NCBI RefSeq assembly: GCF_014201905.1
Contig: NZ_JACHFM010000007.1
Coordinates: forward strand, 35,076-99,075
Reading direction: 5' to 3'
DNA length: 64,000 nucleotides
Source: Amaricoccus macauensis
GTDB lineage: Bacteria > Pseudomonadota > Alphaproteobacteria > Rhodobacterales > Rhodobacteraceae
Shown here: positions 17,198 through 25,751 of the stretch, one piece after another
Numbering within the stretch: position 1 is the first letter of the stretch
How the letters are laid out: each line of letters opens with the position of its first letter
Notes under the pieces: generated by a model
Database searches by the model: none
What the model was told of the DNA's origin: nothing
What the model saw: only the letters and a program-made list of their open reading frames with translations
Translations under genes and position numbers: made by a program

Positions 17198-17788
17198 TCA
17201 CTCGAAGAGGTGGCGTTCGGGGACGATGATCACGTCGCCTTCGCGCAGGGTGATCATCGACTGGATCGTGCCGCCACGCTCCACCGCGTTGTAATTGAAG
17301 AGATAGAGCCGCTCCTGGCCGGTCGAGGCGTCGGTCCGGCGAAGCTGGATGCGCTTGGTCGCCGCGAAGCGGTCGAGCCCGCCTGCGAGAGCGATCGCCT
17401 GCAGCAGGTTGGTGCCAACGCGCGCTTCGTGCTCGCCGGGGTTCGTCACCTTGCCCACCACGTAGATCGGGAAGGTCTCGCCGGTGTCCGAGACGCCGGT
17501 GATCGAGACGAAGACGCTCGGGCGCACCGCGAAGTTCGAGGCGAGCCGGTCGGCGATGGTGGCCTCGACGGAATCGACCGTGCGGCCGGAAGCCTGGATC
17601 GTACCGGCGAGCGGCACCGAGATCCGGCCGTCGGGCAGCACGAGAACGGTGCGGTTCAGGCTGTCGTCCTCAAGGACGGTGATCGCCAGCTGATCGCCGG
17701 GCTGAATGCGGTAGTTGGCGCTCTGAGCCCAGGCGAAGGGCGCCGAGAGCAGCATCACGACTGCCGCGAGAAGGGAAACTAATCTCAT
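17198..17788 (-). CDS. Short Wza-type polysaccharide export protein
   Basis: A 196-residue periplasmic protein. A signal peptide of about 22 residues ends AWAQS. The polysaccharide-export domain begins YRIQPGDQLAITVLED and reads VLPDGRISVPLAGTIQASGRT; one SLBB-like domain follows (YVVGKVTNPGEHEARVGTNLLQAIALAGG). It is about half the length of E. coli Wza: it lacks the extra SLBB copy and the C-terminal helical barrel, and has no lipobox Cys. It therefore probably works with the separate barrel protein encoded next. The ATG at 17788 has GAGG upstream; a longer open frame is spurious. Confidence 0.88.
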   Translation of the reverse strand: MRLVSLLAAVVMLLSAPFAWAQSANYRIQPGDQLAITVLEDDSLNRTVLVLPDGRISVPLAGTIQASGRTVDSVEATIADRLASNFAVRPSVFVSITGVSDTGETFPIYVVGKVTNPGEHEARVGTNLLQAIALAGGLDRFAATKRIQLRRTDASTGQERLYLFNYNAVERGGTIQSMITLREGDVIIVPERHLFE

Positions 17789-18143
17789 TGTTCTGCCTCT
17801 TGTCCCTCTTTGAGCCCTTTTATAGTCAGGGCCGCGGAGGGCGAAAGCGAAAACCGTCCCCCGGGGGCCGGGCCGGGCCGGCTGAGGTCCGGGGTCGTCA
17901 TTTTTGCCACAGTGAGGCGGTTTTTTGCTGCCCGGGGCCCCGGGCAGCCGGGTTCCCGGCCGGATCCCGCCGGATCCCGTGGTGGCCGCGGCTGGACAAG
18001 GCGCGCCGGCTTCCCTTAGCGTCGTGGCCGTCTGGGGCTCCGCGGTACCGGGGGTTGCGGTACTGGAGTTGCGGTACGGGGCAGGGGGAGTTGGTGCAGC
18101 CGCCGGGCATGATGCCGGCGGACGGTGCATCGGTAACGATTTC
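17789..18143. promoter_or_regulatory. Divergent promoter region of the exopolysaccharide genes, with GCGGTAC direct repeats
   Basis: This separates the Wza-like and PssD-like genes, so it must contain both promoters. GCGGTAC occurs three times in the same direction at 18042, 18057 and 18071 (15 and 14 bases apart), 66-100 bases before the pssD start, and looks like a multi-site operator. Short T-rich runs sit near 17900-17930. No gene is supported here. Confidence 0.45.
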
Positions 18144-18605
18144 ATGGGTAGCAGATTGCGCAAGGTGATGGCGGTCGCCTCAGGCGGCGGGCACTGGGTC
18201 GAACTCAGGCGGGTCATGCCGGCTTTCGCCGACTGCGAGACGGTTTATGTCTCGACCGAGCCGGTAGCCGACGCCGACCTCGCGCCGGCACGCTACTATG
18301 CCGTCACCAACGTCACCCGCCGCGACCGGCTGAGCTTCGTGCGCATCGTCGCCGAGCTCGTGCGCATCGTTCGCCGCGAGCGTCCCGACGTGGTGGTCTC
18401 CACGGGCGCGGCGCCGGGGATGCTGGCGATCGCGATCGCCAAGCTCTTCTGCCGCAGCCGGACGGTCTGGATCGACACGGTGGCGCATACCGAGGGCATG
18501 ACCCTCTCCGGGCGGCTGGTGCGGCCGCTCGCCGACGCCTGGCTGGTGCAGTGGCCGCATCTCGCGAAGCCCGGTGGCCCGGAATACTGGGGGTCGGTGC
18601 TGTGA
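18144..18605 (+). CDS. pssD: PssD/Alg14-like glycosyltransferase subunit
   Basis: A 153-residue protein matching the membrane-anchoring half of two-part GT28/Alg13-Alg14 enzymes. It has VMAVASGGGHWVEL (glycine loop), then PDVVVSTGAAPGMLAIAIAKLF and VWIDTVAHTEGMTLSGRLVRPLADAWLVQWP. With the next gene it would form a glycosyltransferase; in rhizobia PssD/PssE adds glucuronate to the lipid-linked unit. The ATG at 18144 gives the usual family length; a possible internal ATG is 8 codons later. The donor is inferred. Confidence 0.85.
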   Translation: MGSRLRKVMAVASGGGHWVELRRVMPAFADCETVYVSTEPVADADLAPARYYAVTNVTRRDRLSFVRIVAELVRIVRRERPDVVVSTGAAPGMLAIAIAKLFCRSRTVWIDTVAHTEGMTLSGRLVRPLADAWLVQWPHLAKPGGPEYWGSVL

Positions 18606-18690
18606 GGGGTGGTGTGGCTGCCGCCGGAGTCGCCGCCGAAGTCCTCGGCGCTGAAATCTGCCGGGCTCCCGGGTGCGGGGAGGGGTGCCG

Positions 18691-19173
18691 GTGATCTTCG
18701 TCACCATCGGATCGATCTTTCCCTTCGACCGGATGATCCGGGCGATGGACGACTGGGCCTCGGCGGAGGGCCGGGGTGAGGAGGTCTTCGCCCAGATCGG
18801 CGACGGCAGCTTCGAGCCGCGGCACATGCGCTGGGTGCGCCGGCTCGACCGCGGCGCCTATGCCGAGGCGATGGCGAGCTCGCGGCTCATCGTCGCCCAT
18901 GCCGGCGTCGGCTCGGTGGTGACCGCGGGCGAGCTCGGCAAGCCCATCGTGGTCATGCCGCGGCGCGCGGCGCTTGGCGAGCATACCTCCGACCACCAGG
19001 TCGAAACGGTGAGCTGGCTCCGGGGCAAGCCCGGGCTGGTGGTCGCCGACGGCGAGGCGGACCTGCCGGAGTGCATCGCCGCGGCCGCGGCGGCGGCGAA
19101 CGCCGGGGCGCGGCTCGCCACAACGGCTGATACCGGGCTGATCGAGCGGCTTCGGCATTTCATCCACGGGTGA
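18691..19173 (+). CDS. pssE: PssE/Alg13-like glycosyltransferase subunit
   Basis: A 160-residue catalytic half of a split GT28 enzyme. It begins with IFVTIGSIFPFDRMI, and the C-terminal donor-binding part includes LIVAHAGVGSVVTAGELGKPIVVMPR and HQVETVSWL, the Alg13/MurG signature. The start is most likely the GTG at 18691 with GGGGAGG 5-7 bases before it; the open frame begins slightly earlier. It follows pssD by 85 bases, so the two form one operon and probably one complex on the cytoplasmic face of the inner membrane. Confidence 0.87.
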   Translation: MIFVTIGSIFPFDRMIRAMDDWASAEGRGEEVFAQIGDGSFEPRHMRWVRRLDRGAYAEAMASSRLIVAHAGVGSVVTAGELGKPIVVMPRRAALGEHTSDHQVETVSWLRGKPGLVVADGEADLPECIAAAAAAANAGARLATTADTGLIERLRHFIHG

Positions 19174-19298
19174 CGGCACGGGCTGAGGGCACGGGCTGGA
19201 GGGCAGGCCCCCCCGGAGCGGCAGGTGGCCGCCCGCGTGCGCGCCTCTCCCACATCCCCCCCGGGAGTTCGTCCCGGTGTTCATCCCCCCGGGCTCTC

Positions 19299-19409
19299 CG
19301 ATGTCTGCAGTCCGTGTTGGTCTCCGCCCGGCGACCCCCGGTCTGCGGGCACGGTGTCAGCGGAACTCCGGGGGGCGGTTGCGTTGACCAACACGGACTG
19401 CAGACATCG
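19299..19409. repeat. Inverted pair of the 21-bp repeat family (unit 1)
   Basis: A forward copy at 19301-19322 (ATGTCTGCAGTCCGTGTTGG then TC) faces a reverse copy at 19386-19407, with 63 bases between. Both arms carry G at the variable tenth position, a base used by no other pair, and the complementarity extends outward by CG/CG. It is intergenic, after pssE and before the priming glycosyltransferase gene. Confidence 0.85.
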
Positions 19410-19503
19410 CCCCTTGCGAAAAGCCGAAAGGCGGACCCCTCGGCCCGCCTTGTCCATTGCGATCAGGTCTCTGCGCCGGGCGAGCTGTCCGGGCCGGACA
19501 GCC

Positions 19504-20193
19504 TCAGTAGCTGCCGTCCTTCTGGAACGGCACCACCAGCGTCCGGAACAGGATGCGGATGTCGAGCCAGAGCGAGTGGTCGCGGATGTACTCCACGTCG
19601 TAACGCACCCGCTCGCGACCCATGGCCACGCTTACGACCGGTCCGCGATTGCCGTTGATCTGCGCGAGCCCGGTGATCCCCGGCCGCACCGTGTGGCGCT
19701 GATGGTAGTTCGGCACCAGCTCCTCGATCGGGTGGCCGTCCACCTCGAGCGAGAGCGGATGCGGCCGCGGGCCGACGAGGCTCATGCGCCCGACGAGTAC
19801 GTCCCAGATCTGCGGCAGCTCGTCGAGGCAGGTGCGGCGCAGGAACTTGCCCACCTTGGTGATCCGGTCGTCGTCGCGCGTCGCCTGGCGGCGGCCACCG
19901 ATATCGGTGCCGTCCTGGCGCATGGTGCGGAACTTCGTGACCATGATGACCGAGCGGCCGGCGCCGAAGCGCGGCTGGCGGAAGAAGATCGGGCCGGGGC
20001 TGTCGAGGCGGACCGCCAGCGCGACCAGAAGGATCGCCGGCCAGATCGCAACGAGCAGCAGGAACGCCACCAGGCGGTCCATCACCGCCTTCAGCTTCCA
20101 GGAAAAGGACGAGGAGCCCCCCACGGGCCCCGATGTGATTTCCTGGCTTGCACCGTAGCCAGGGACGGACTCGAACTCCGAATAATGTGCCAT
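19504..20193 (-). CDS. ExoY-like undecaprenyl-phosphate sugar-1-phosphate transferase
   Basis: A 229-residue bacterial sugar transferase that would start repeat-unit assembly by moving a sugar-1-phosphate to undecaprenyl phosphate. One transmembrane helix (RLVAFLLLVAIWPAILLVALAV) precedes the catalytic motifs SPGPIFFRQPRFG, KFRTM, DELPQIWDVL, MSLVGPRP and PGITGLAQING. Its size matches single-domain ExoY/CpsE-type enzymes rather than long WbaP types. The ATG at 20193 is preceded by GGGTGAC. It converges on pssE with a repeat unit between. The sugar (often galactose or glucose) cannot be told. Confidence 0.92.
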   Translation of the reverse strand: MAHYSEFESVPGYGASQEITSGPVGGSSSFSWKLKAVMDRLVAFLLLVAIWPAILLVALAVRLDSPGPIFFRQPRFGAGRSVIMVTKFRTMRQDGTDIGGRRQATRDDDRITKVGKFLRRTCLDELPQIWDVLVGRMSLVGPRPHPLSLEVDGHPIEELVPNYHQRHTVRPGITGLAQINGNRGPVVSVAMGRERVRYDVEYIRDHSLWLDIRILFRTLVVPFQKDGSY

Positions 20194-20710
20194 GTCACCC
20201 ACGCAAATCCACACCACGACCACGCACCTGACCGGATGCACGCGCCTGCGCCTCAAGCGATCCCGTGCGGAATTGCCCTGCGACCAGCTCGTTCACTTTC
20301 CCGGCAGGCGTCCCTCCAAATTGAATCAGATTTGGGTGAGTCACCCCCCTCACCGCGGCCCATTAAGCCATCCTTTACCACCAAACTCAATCAAATTTAA
20401 TTGACGCCTTAATGACTTGGCTGGTGATCACCGGTCCCGGACGACTGCCGGACGGCAAAATCCCCACCAAATCAGGGGCGAGGCTGTCAGAGGCCATGTC
20501 GAGCGGCCTTTCCGGGGGGCGACAATCCTGCAACGGCGTCGAAAATTCCTGCAAATACGGGATCGGACCGCTGGCTTCACCTTTTTGGGGGATGATATGA
20601 CCTGAGGAAGCCTGTATGAGAAAGGTCTGTGCCGGGGTGGGCGGTCAGTCGCGCGCCCCTACAAGTGTTTTTGGTGAATGCCCCGATTTTGGGGCCGGGT
20701 GGATGGGTGC
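20194..20710. promoter_or_regulatory. AT-rich divergent promoter region
   Basis: This lies between the priming transferase and the ExeA-like ATPase genes. 20310-20420 is AT-rich, with related segments AAATTGAATCAGATTTGG, CCAAACTCAATCAAATTT and TTTAATTG that form partial dyads. No recognised consensus could be assigned. Short open frames inside have no conserved content, so no gene is called. Confidence 0.4.
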
Positions 20711-21556
20711 ATGAGTACGCTCAGGATCTACAACGAGCATTTCGGGCTGACCGAACGGCCGTTCACGCTCCTTCCCGACCCGGATTTTCTCTATTGGTCG
20801 GACAGTCATTCCCGGGCCTACACCATGCTGGAATACGGCATGCTGACCCATGCGCCGATCACGGTGATCACCGGCGAGATCGGCGCGGGCAAGACGACGC
20901 TCCTGCGCCATCTGCTGCGGACGCTGCCCGAGGAGTTCACCGTCGGGCTGATCTCGAACGCGCAGGGCAACCGGGGCGAGCTGCTGCACTGGGTGCTGAT
21001 GGCGCTCGGGGTGCAGACCGATGGCTCCGCGACCTATGTACAGCTCTTCGCCCAGTTCCAGGATTTCCTCATCGAGGAGTATGCCGCCGGCCGGCGGACG
21101 ATGCTGATCTTCGATGAGGCGCAGAACCTCTCCGTCGAGACCCTCGAGGAACTCCGGATGTTCTCCAACATCAACGCCGACAAGGACGAGCTCATCCAGC
21201 TCGTGCTCGTCGGCCAGCCGGAGCTGCGGGATCTGATCGCCCAGCCGCGCCTCGTGCAGTTCGCGCAGCGTGTGGCGGCGGAGTATCACCTGCCGGCGAT
21301 GCCGGCCGACTCGGTATCGGCCTACATCAATCACCGGCTGAAGATCGCGGGCGCCACCCGGGAGATCTTCACGCCGGCGGCCTGCGAGTGCGTGCACCTC
21401 GCCTCGAAGGGCGTGCCGCGGCTCATCAACCAGATCTGCGACTACGGGCTGGTCTATGCCTTCACCGACGGGCTCGACACGGTGGATGCGGGCGTGATCG
21501 AGCAGGTGGTGACCGACCGCCGGCGTCACGGCAACCTTAAGATGGTAGCGGGCTGA
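20711..21556 (+). CDS. ExeA-like AAA ATPase of the exopolysaccharide locus
   Basis: A 281-residue AAA ATPase starting MSTLRIYNEHFGLTERPF, with LLPDPDFLYWSDSH, Walker A GEIGAGKTT (about 55-63) and Walker B MLIFDEAQNL, then LVGQPELRDLI and GVPRLINQICD. This is the profile of general-secretion ExeA-like proteins and especially the ATPase regularly found in XrtA/PEP-CTERM exopolysaccharide loci. The following genes encode the chain-length protein and a tyrosine-kinase-like protein, as in those loci. The exact biochemical role is unknown. The ATG after GGATGGGTGC is used. Confidence 0.85.
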   Translation: MSTLRIYNEHFGLTERPFTLLPDPDFLYWSDSHSRAYTMLEYGMLTHAPITVITGEIGAGKTTLLRHLLRTLPEEFTVGLISNAQGNRGELLHWVLMALGVQTDGSATYVQLFAQFQDFLIEEYAAGRRTMLIFDEAQNLSVETLEELRMFSNINADKDELIQLVLVGQPELRDLIAQPRLVQFAQRVAAEYHLPAMPADSVSAYINHRLKIAGATREIFTPAACECVHLASKGVPRLINQICDYGLVYAFTDGLDTVDAGVIEQVVTDRRRHGNLKMVAG

Positions 21557-21620
21557 TTTCCGGAACCTGCGGTGCCATCGGCGGCCGCGGGGACCGGAAC
21601 CCGGAAGATTTCGCGAAGGG

Positions 21621-23180
21621 ATGAACGAGGGGATGCTGGGGAATTTCGACATCAAGTACGCATGGGCGGTGTTCAAGCGCCGGATGCCGTATTTTCTGGT
21701 GATCACCACGCTCTTTGCGGCGGTCGCCACCACCATCGCCTATGTCCTGCCGCCGGTCTACCAGTCCTCGGCGAGCCTGCTCGTCGAGCCGCAGCAGATC
21801 TCGGACACCACCGTGGCTGCCCCGGTCAATCCCTACGAGCAGATCCAGATCATCGAGCAGCGGCTGATGACGCGGGCCAATCTCTACGACATGGCCGGGC
21901 GCATCGGCCTCTACGCCGACCAGCCCGATCTTTCGGCCGGCGAGATCATCGGCGACATGAAGACCCGGATCGAGTTCATCGGCTTCCAGCCCGACCCGAC
22001 GACGAAGCCGGGCGAGCCGGGGGCGACGATCATCGGCGTCAACTTCTTCGCGCCGACCCCGCCGCTCGCCACCAAGGGAGCGAACGAGCTCGTCTCGATC
22101 ATCCTGCAGGAAAACACCCGGATGCGCACCGACCGGGCGAGCGATACCCTCGACTTCTTCAAGGGCGAGGTGACGCGGCTGACCGGCGAGATCGAGACCC
22201 AGTCGAAGAAGATCGCCGACTTCAAGACCGCGAACATCCAGGCGCTGCCCGACAGCCAGGATTCCCGCCGCGCCCAGCAGGAGCGCGGCCAGCAGCGGCT
22301 GCTCGACCTCGACCGCGAGGAAGCCTCGCTGAAGAGCCAGCGCGCCTCGATCGTCTGGGTGTTCGAGCGCACCGGCCGCGCCTCGGCGAACATGGCGCTC
22401 AGCCCCGAGGAAGAGGAACTGCAGACCCTGCAGAGCCAGCTCCTGCAGCAGCAGGCGATCTACAAGTCGACGAGCCCGCAGATCCGCGTGCTGCAGACCC
22501 GCATCGCCGCGCTGAAGCAGCTCGTGGAGCAGCAGCAGGCCGACCGCGCCGTGCCCTCGGCCGATGGCACGGCGGGCAAGCCGCTCTCCGAGCTCGACGT
22601 CGAGCTTGCGCCGCTCGACCAGCGGCTGGGCGACATCGCCGCGGAGCGCGGCCTGCTCGAGAAGCAGCTCGCCGACCTCGACACCGCCCAGCAGGCGACG
22701 CCGCAGAACGAGATGGTGCTGAACGACCTCGAGCGGCAGCTCCAGAGCCTGCAGACCCAGTACACCAACGCGGTCAGCTCCCTCGGCCAGGCGCAGCAGG
22801 GCGAGAAGATCGAGGTGATGTCCAAGGGCCAGCGCTTCACCCTGATCGAGGCGCCGTTCGACAGGAACGTGCCCGTGAGCCCGCAGCGGGTGCTGATCTC
22901 CGCCGCCGGCCTCGTGGGCGGCCTCGGCGCGGCGCTCGGCTTCGTCGTGCTCTGGGAAATGCTGAACCGCTCGATCCGCCGGCCGGTGGAACTGAGCCAG
23001 CGCCTCGGGATCCAGCCGATCATCACCATTCCCTACATCCGCACCGCCGGCGAGCGTCGCTGGCGCCGATGGGCGGTGGTGGGCGCGATGCTGCTGATCA
23101 TCGTGGCGATCCCGGTCATTCTGCTGATGATCCACACCTACTACGAGCCGCTGGACCAGCTGATCCCGGGCCTCGGCTAG
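21621..23180 (+). CDS. Wzz/GumC-type polysaccharide chain-length protein
   Basis: A 519-residue inner-membrane co-polymerase. Transmembrane helix 1 is at about 22-44 and helix 2 at about 488-508, flanking a large periplasmic part with a Wzz domain (VYQSSASLLVEPQQI) and long coiled coils (about 170-400, rich in Gln, Glu and Leu). It ends soon after helix 2 without a kinase domain; the kinase-like ATPase is the separate gene 157 bases downstream. It would control polymer length and link synthesis to export. ATG at 21621 or 21633; the first is used. Size and layout match the XrtA-type chain-length family. Confidence 0.88.
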   Translation: MNEGMLGNFDIKYAWAVFKRRMPYFLVITTLFAAVATTIAYVLPPVYQSSASLLVEPQQISDTTVAAPVNPYEQIQIIEQRLMTRANLYDMAGRIGLYADQPDLSAGEIIGDMKTRIEFIGFQPDPTTKPGEPGATIIGVNFFAPTPPLATKGANELVSIILQENTRMRTDRASDTLDFFKGEVTRLTGEIETQSKKIADFKTANIQALPDSQDSRRAQQERGQQRLLDLDREEASLKSQRASIVWVFERTGRASANMALSPEEEELQTLQSQLLQQQAIYKSTSPQIRVLQTRIAALKQLVEQQQADRAVPSADGTAGKPLSELDVELAPLDQRLGDIAAERGLLEKQLADLDTAQQATPQNEMVLNDLERQLQSLQTQYTNAVSSLGQAQQGEKIEVMSKGQRFTLIEAPFDRNVPVSPQRVLISAAGLVGGLGAALGFVVLWEMLNRSIRRPVELSQRLGIQPIITIPYIRTAGERRWRRWAVVGAMLLIIVAIPVILLMIHTYYEPLDQLIPGLG

Positions 23181-23336
23181 GAAGCCCGGACAGGGAACAG
23201 AGGCCGGCCCACCGAGCGCGTGGACCGGCGGCCCGAAGCGGAGGATACTTGCCGGTCACGGCAGGGAGCGACGGGCGAGACTTGAGAACGTGACCTTGGT
23301 CCGGCTGGGGCCGGCAGCGGGGGAAGACGAGAAAGC

Positions 23337-24164
23337 ATGGAACGCATTCAGGCTGCCATCCAGAAGGCCAAGGAACAGCGCGGCGAGGCAGTGCCCGGCG
23401 CCGGCATGGGAGCGGGCGTGGGCGGAGGCCTGACGCGCGGCACGGTGCGGCCGGCGCCGACCGGGCCGCTCTGGCCCGAGCTGGCCGCCTTCGAGCCCGA
23501 TCAGGGCGCGCTCCGGCGCCACCACATCGTCACCATCGCCGACGTCGATCCGGCGGCGAGCCATTTCGACATCCTGCGCACCAAGATCCTCAGGACCATG
23601 CGGCGCAACAACTGGGTGTCGCTCGGCATCACCTCGCCGACCGCGGGCTGCGGCAAGACGACGATGACCACGAACATCGCCTTCAGCCTGGCGCAGCAGC
23701 CGGAAGTGAAGACGGTGCTGGTCGACCTCGACCTGCGCCGTCCGGCGATCGCGCGGATGATCGGGATGAAGTCCGCGGGCTCGCTCGCGCAGTTCCTCCA
23801 GGGCCAGCGGTCGCTGCAGGAGAGCTTCGTGCGCTACGGCGACAACCTCGCGATCGGCGCCAACTCGCAGACGGTGTCGAACTCGGCGGAGCTGCTCATG
23901 CAGGCGACGACCTCCGAGAGCGTCGCGGCGATCAAGCGGGCGTTCCTGCCGACCGTGATCCTCTACGACCTGCCGCCGATGCTGCAGACCGACGACGCCA
24001 TGGCGTTCCTGCCGCACCTCGACTGCGTGCTGCTCGTGGCCGGCGCCGAGAAGAGCCGGCTCGACGAGGTCGACAAGTGCGAGAAGGACATCGCCGAGCA
24101 GACGAACGTGCTCGGCGTCGCCCTCAACATGTGCCGCTACACCAGCGAGGAATTCGGCTACTGA
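23337..24164 (+). CDS. CpsD/CapB-like ATPase (BY-kinase family)
   Basis: A 275-residue cytoplasmic P-loop protein. Walker A is SPTAGCGKTT (about 100-109), Walker A' VLVDLDLRRP, and Walker B VILYDLPPML, the three motifs of bacterial tyrosine kinases. The usual C-terminal tyrosine cluster is reduced to one Tyr that is also the last residue (EEFGY), so autophosphorylation may be limited. It sits directly behind the Wzz-like gene, the standard split co-polymerase/kinase arrangement. ParA/MinD was considered, but the locus and the LRRP motif favour a polysaccharide kinase. Confidence 0.85.
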   Translation: MERIQAAIQKAKEQRGEAVPGAGMGAGVGGGLTRGTVRPAPTGPLWPELAAFEPDQGALRRHHIVTIADVDPAASHFDILRTKILRTMRRNNWVSLGITSPTAGCGKTTMTTNIAFSLAQQPEVKTVLVDLDLRRPAIARMIGMKSAGSLAQFLQGQRSLQESFVRYGDNLAIGANSQTVSNSAELLMQATTSESVAAIKRAFLPTVILYDLPPMLQTDDAMAFLPHLDCVLLVAGAEKSRLDEVDKCEKDIAEQTNVLGVALNMCRYTSEEFGY

Positions 24165-24237
24165 GGTCCGCGCGCGACCGGACCCGGCGCTGCCGGGCCC
24201 GGTGCCGCCGGATTCAGGTCTGCTGATCCTGGTGCTG

Positions 24238-24260
24238 CGGCCCGGGTGTGGCCCGGGCCG
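24238..24260. terminator. GC-rich hairpin between converging genes
   Basis: CGGCCCGGG (24238-24246) and CCCGGGCCG (24252-24260) form a 9-bp stem with a 5-base loop, 7 bases beyond the stop of the minus-strand gene and 74 bases beyond the kinase stop. No T-run. Confidence 0.45.
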
Positions 24261-24266
24261 GGCCGC

Positions 24267-25370
24267 TCAGACGTACTCGATGACGAGCTCGGGGGCCGCG
24301 CCGGCGCCTTCCCAGGCCATCGCGGCGCGCTGGCCCGAGCCGGTGACGCGGAAGGCGAGCGCATTGAGCGTGTCGATGCCGTTGTCGGCGATCACCGCCT
24401 CGATGAGGCTCGAGATGTCGGCGGACCTGTAGGTCTCGCCCTTCTGCCAGGCGGTGGCGTTCCAGATCACCTCGTCGTCGAGATAGGCCCGCGCGTCGGG
24501 ACCCTTCAGCGCCGAGTAGGTGCCGGGCCGGGTGGCATCCTGCACCTCGATCGCGAGCCGGGCGGTGCCGCTGCTCGTCGCGGTGGCCTCGAAGACGAAG
24601 TAGGCGGCCTTGATGTCCGCGTCGCCGTCGAGGCCGATTCCCTGGAAGCGCAGGCCGACGGACTGGGCGACGCCGCCGATCTTGCCGAGCTCGAGGACCT
24701 GGCTCGGGCCGGCCTTCTGCGACTCGAAGTCGTCGCTGCCAGCCCTGACCGCCACCGAGATGGTTTCGGTCACGGGCTCGGGCTGCTCGGGTTCGGGGGC
24801 CGGCCCCGGCTCGAAGCGGCTCGTCTGGATCACCTGAACCGAGTCGATGTGGTAGCCGATCGAGCGCGGGGCAAAGGTGATGGTGTGCTCGCCCACGCCG
24901 AACACCACGGTCGAGGCCGGGTTCTTGTCGCCCGATGTGTGGGTTGAGAACTGGTGGGCGTTCACCCAGCTGGTCTGGGCGCCCTTGAGCTTCACGAAGC
25001 CCTCGCCGCCGGAGGTGAGGGTGGGCGTGCCCTCGGGCATCGCCGACTGGGTGTCGCCGTCGACCCTGATCCAGATGTCGTTGCGGGCATCGCCGGGATT
25101 GTTGGTGTCGCGGGCGGCGCGCAGCAGGATGCTGTAGGTGCCGGCTTCCTTGATATCGAGGCTGAAGCTGAAGCGGCCTTCCGCCGGCACCGTCTTCAGC
25201 GAGCCCTCCGCCGTCTGGCTCTTGTAGTAGTAATGCGCGCCTTCGGCGTTCCTGTTGCCGACGCCGGGGGCCTGGTAGACCCAGCCGCCGGTCGGGTTCG
25301 TGCCGAGCAGGTCCTCGATCTGGACCTTCACGCGCCCGTCGACGAGCCCGTATTTCCGCGTCACTGCCAT
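24267..25370 (-). CDS. Two-domain beta-sandwich surface protein, paralog of 25752-26993
   Basis: A 367-residue protein. Residues 1-190 look like a carbohydrate-binding-module-like sandwich (VQIEDLLG, APGVGNRNAEGAHYYYKS, YSILLRAARDTNNPGDARNDIWIRVDGD, GYHIDSVQVIQ). A Pro/Glu linker leads to a C-terminal DNRLRE-like domain (QSVGLRFQGIGL, IKAAYFVFEAT, ALAFRVTGSGQRAAMAWEG, PELVIEYV). The ATG at 25370 has AAAGGA 8 bases upstream. There is no signal peptide, so export, if any, would be by type I secretion or another route. Binding of the locus polysaccharide is a reasonable guess; no catalytic residues are recognised. Confidence 0.72.
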   Translation of the reverse strand: MAVTRKYGLVDGRVKVQIEDLLGTNPTGGWVYQAPGVGNRNAEGAHYYYKSQTAEGSLKTVPAEGRFSFSLDIKEAGTYSILLRAARDTNNPGDARNDIWIRVDGDTQSAMPEGTPTLTSGGEGFVKLKGAQTSWVNAHQFSTHTSGDKNPASTVVFGVGEHTITFAPRSIGYHIDSVQVIQTSRFEPGPAPEPEQPEPVTETISVAVRAGSDDFESQKAGPSQVLELGKIGGVAQSVGLRFQGIGLDGDADIKAAYFVFEATATSSGTARLAIEVQDATRPGTYSALKGPDARAYLDDEVIWNATAWQKGETYRSADISSLIEAVIADNGIDTLNALAFRVTGSGQRAAMAWEGAGAAPELVIEYV

Positions 25371-25647
25371 CTGACCAGTCCTTTTACACACCACGAGGGT
25401 TGCCGGCCCCGGGGGTGCATGCACGACGCGCAGGCGGCCGGGCCACGGGGGGAAGCTTCCTCGTGGTGGGGACGCTGCGTGCAGGGCTGGGGCAGGCGGT
25501 GCCGAAACCTAGCGAGGGAGCCCGGATCCGGGCAGGGGGATAATCGTATCCTGCCGTAAGTCGGCGATTTGTCGCCTATTTCGTGAGGGTTGCCGCAGGG
25601 CGCGGAACCTGCGCGCCCTGCGGCGGACATGCCTTCCCGAGGCTGCC

Positions 25648-25713
25648 GTCATGGTCTGGCCCCATGATCTGCGCCCATGATCTGGCCACCAGAACCTGGG
25701 GCCAGACCATGAC
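25648..25713. repeat. 16-bp inverted repeat between the paralogs
   Basis: GTCATGGTCTGGCCCC (25648-25663) pairs perfectly with GGGGCCAGACCATGAC (25698-25713) across 34 bases that themselves contain CATGATCTG twice. It lies just downstream of the 25752-26993 gene and may serve as its transcript end. The rest of the 25371-25751 gap holds no gene. Confidence 0.6.
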
Positions 25714-25751
25714 CTGATGGGGCAACCCGAGGCCCTTTCGGGCCCGGGGGC

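Noticed and set aside
20412..20605. Two overlapping small open frames of 62 codons
   Set aside because: They overlap in different frames in a promoter-like region with no conserved motif or ribosome site.
23337..24164. Second ParA/MinD-type partition protein
   Set aside because: The VLVDLDLRRP motif and position behind the Wzz-like gene fit the polysaccharide kinase family better, and no ParB partner is adjacent.
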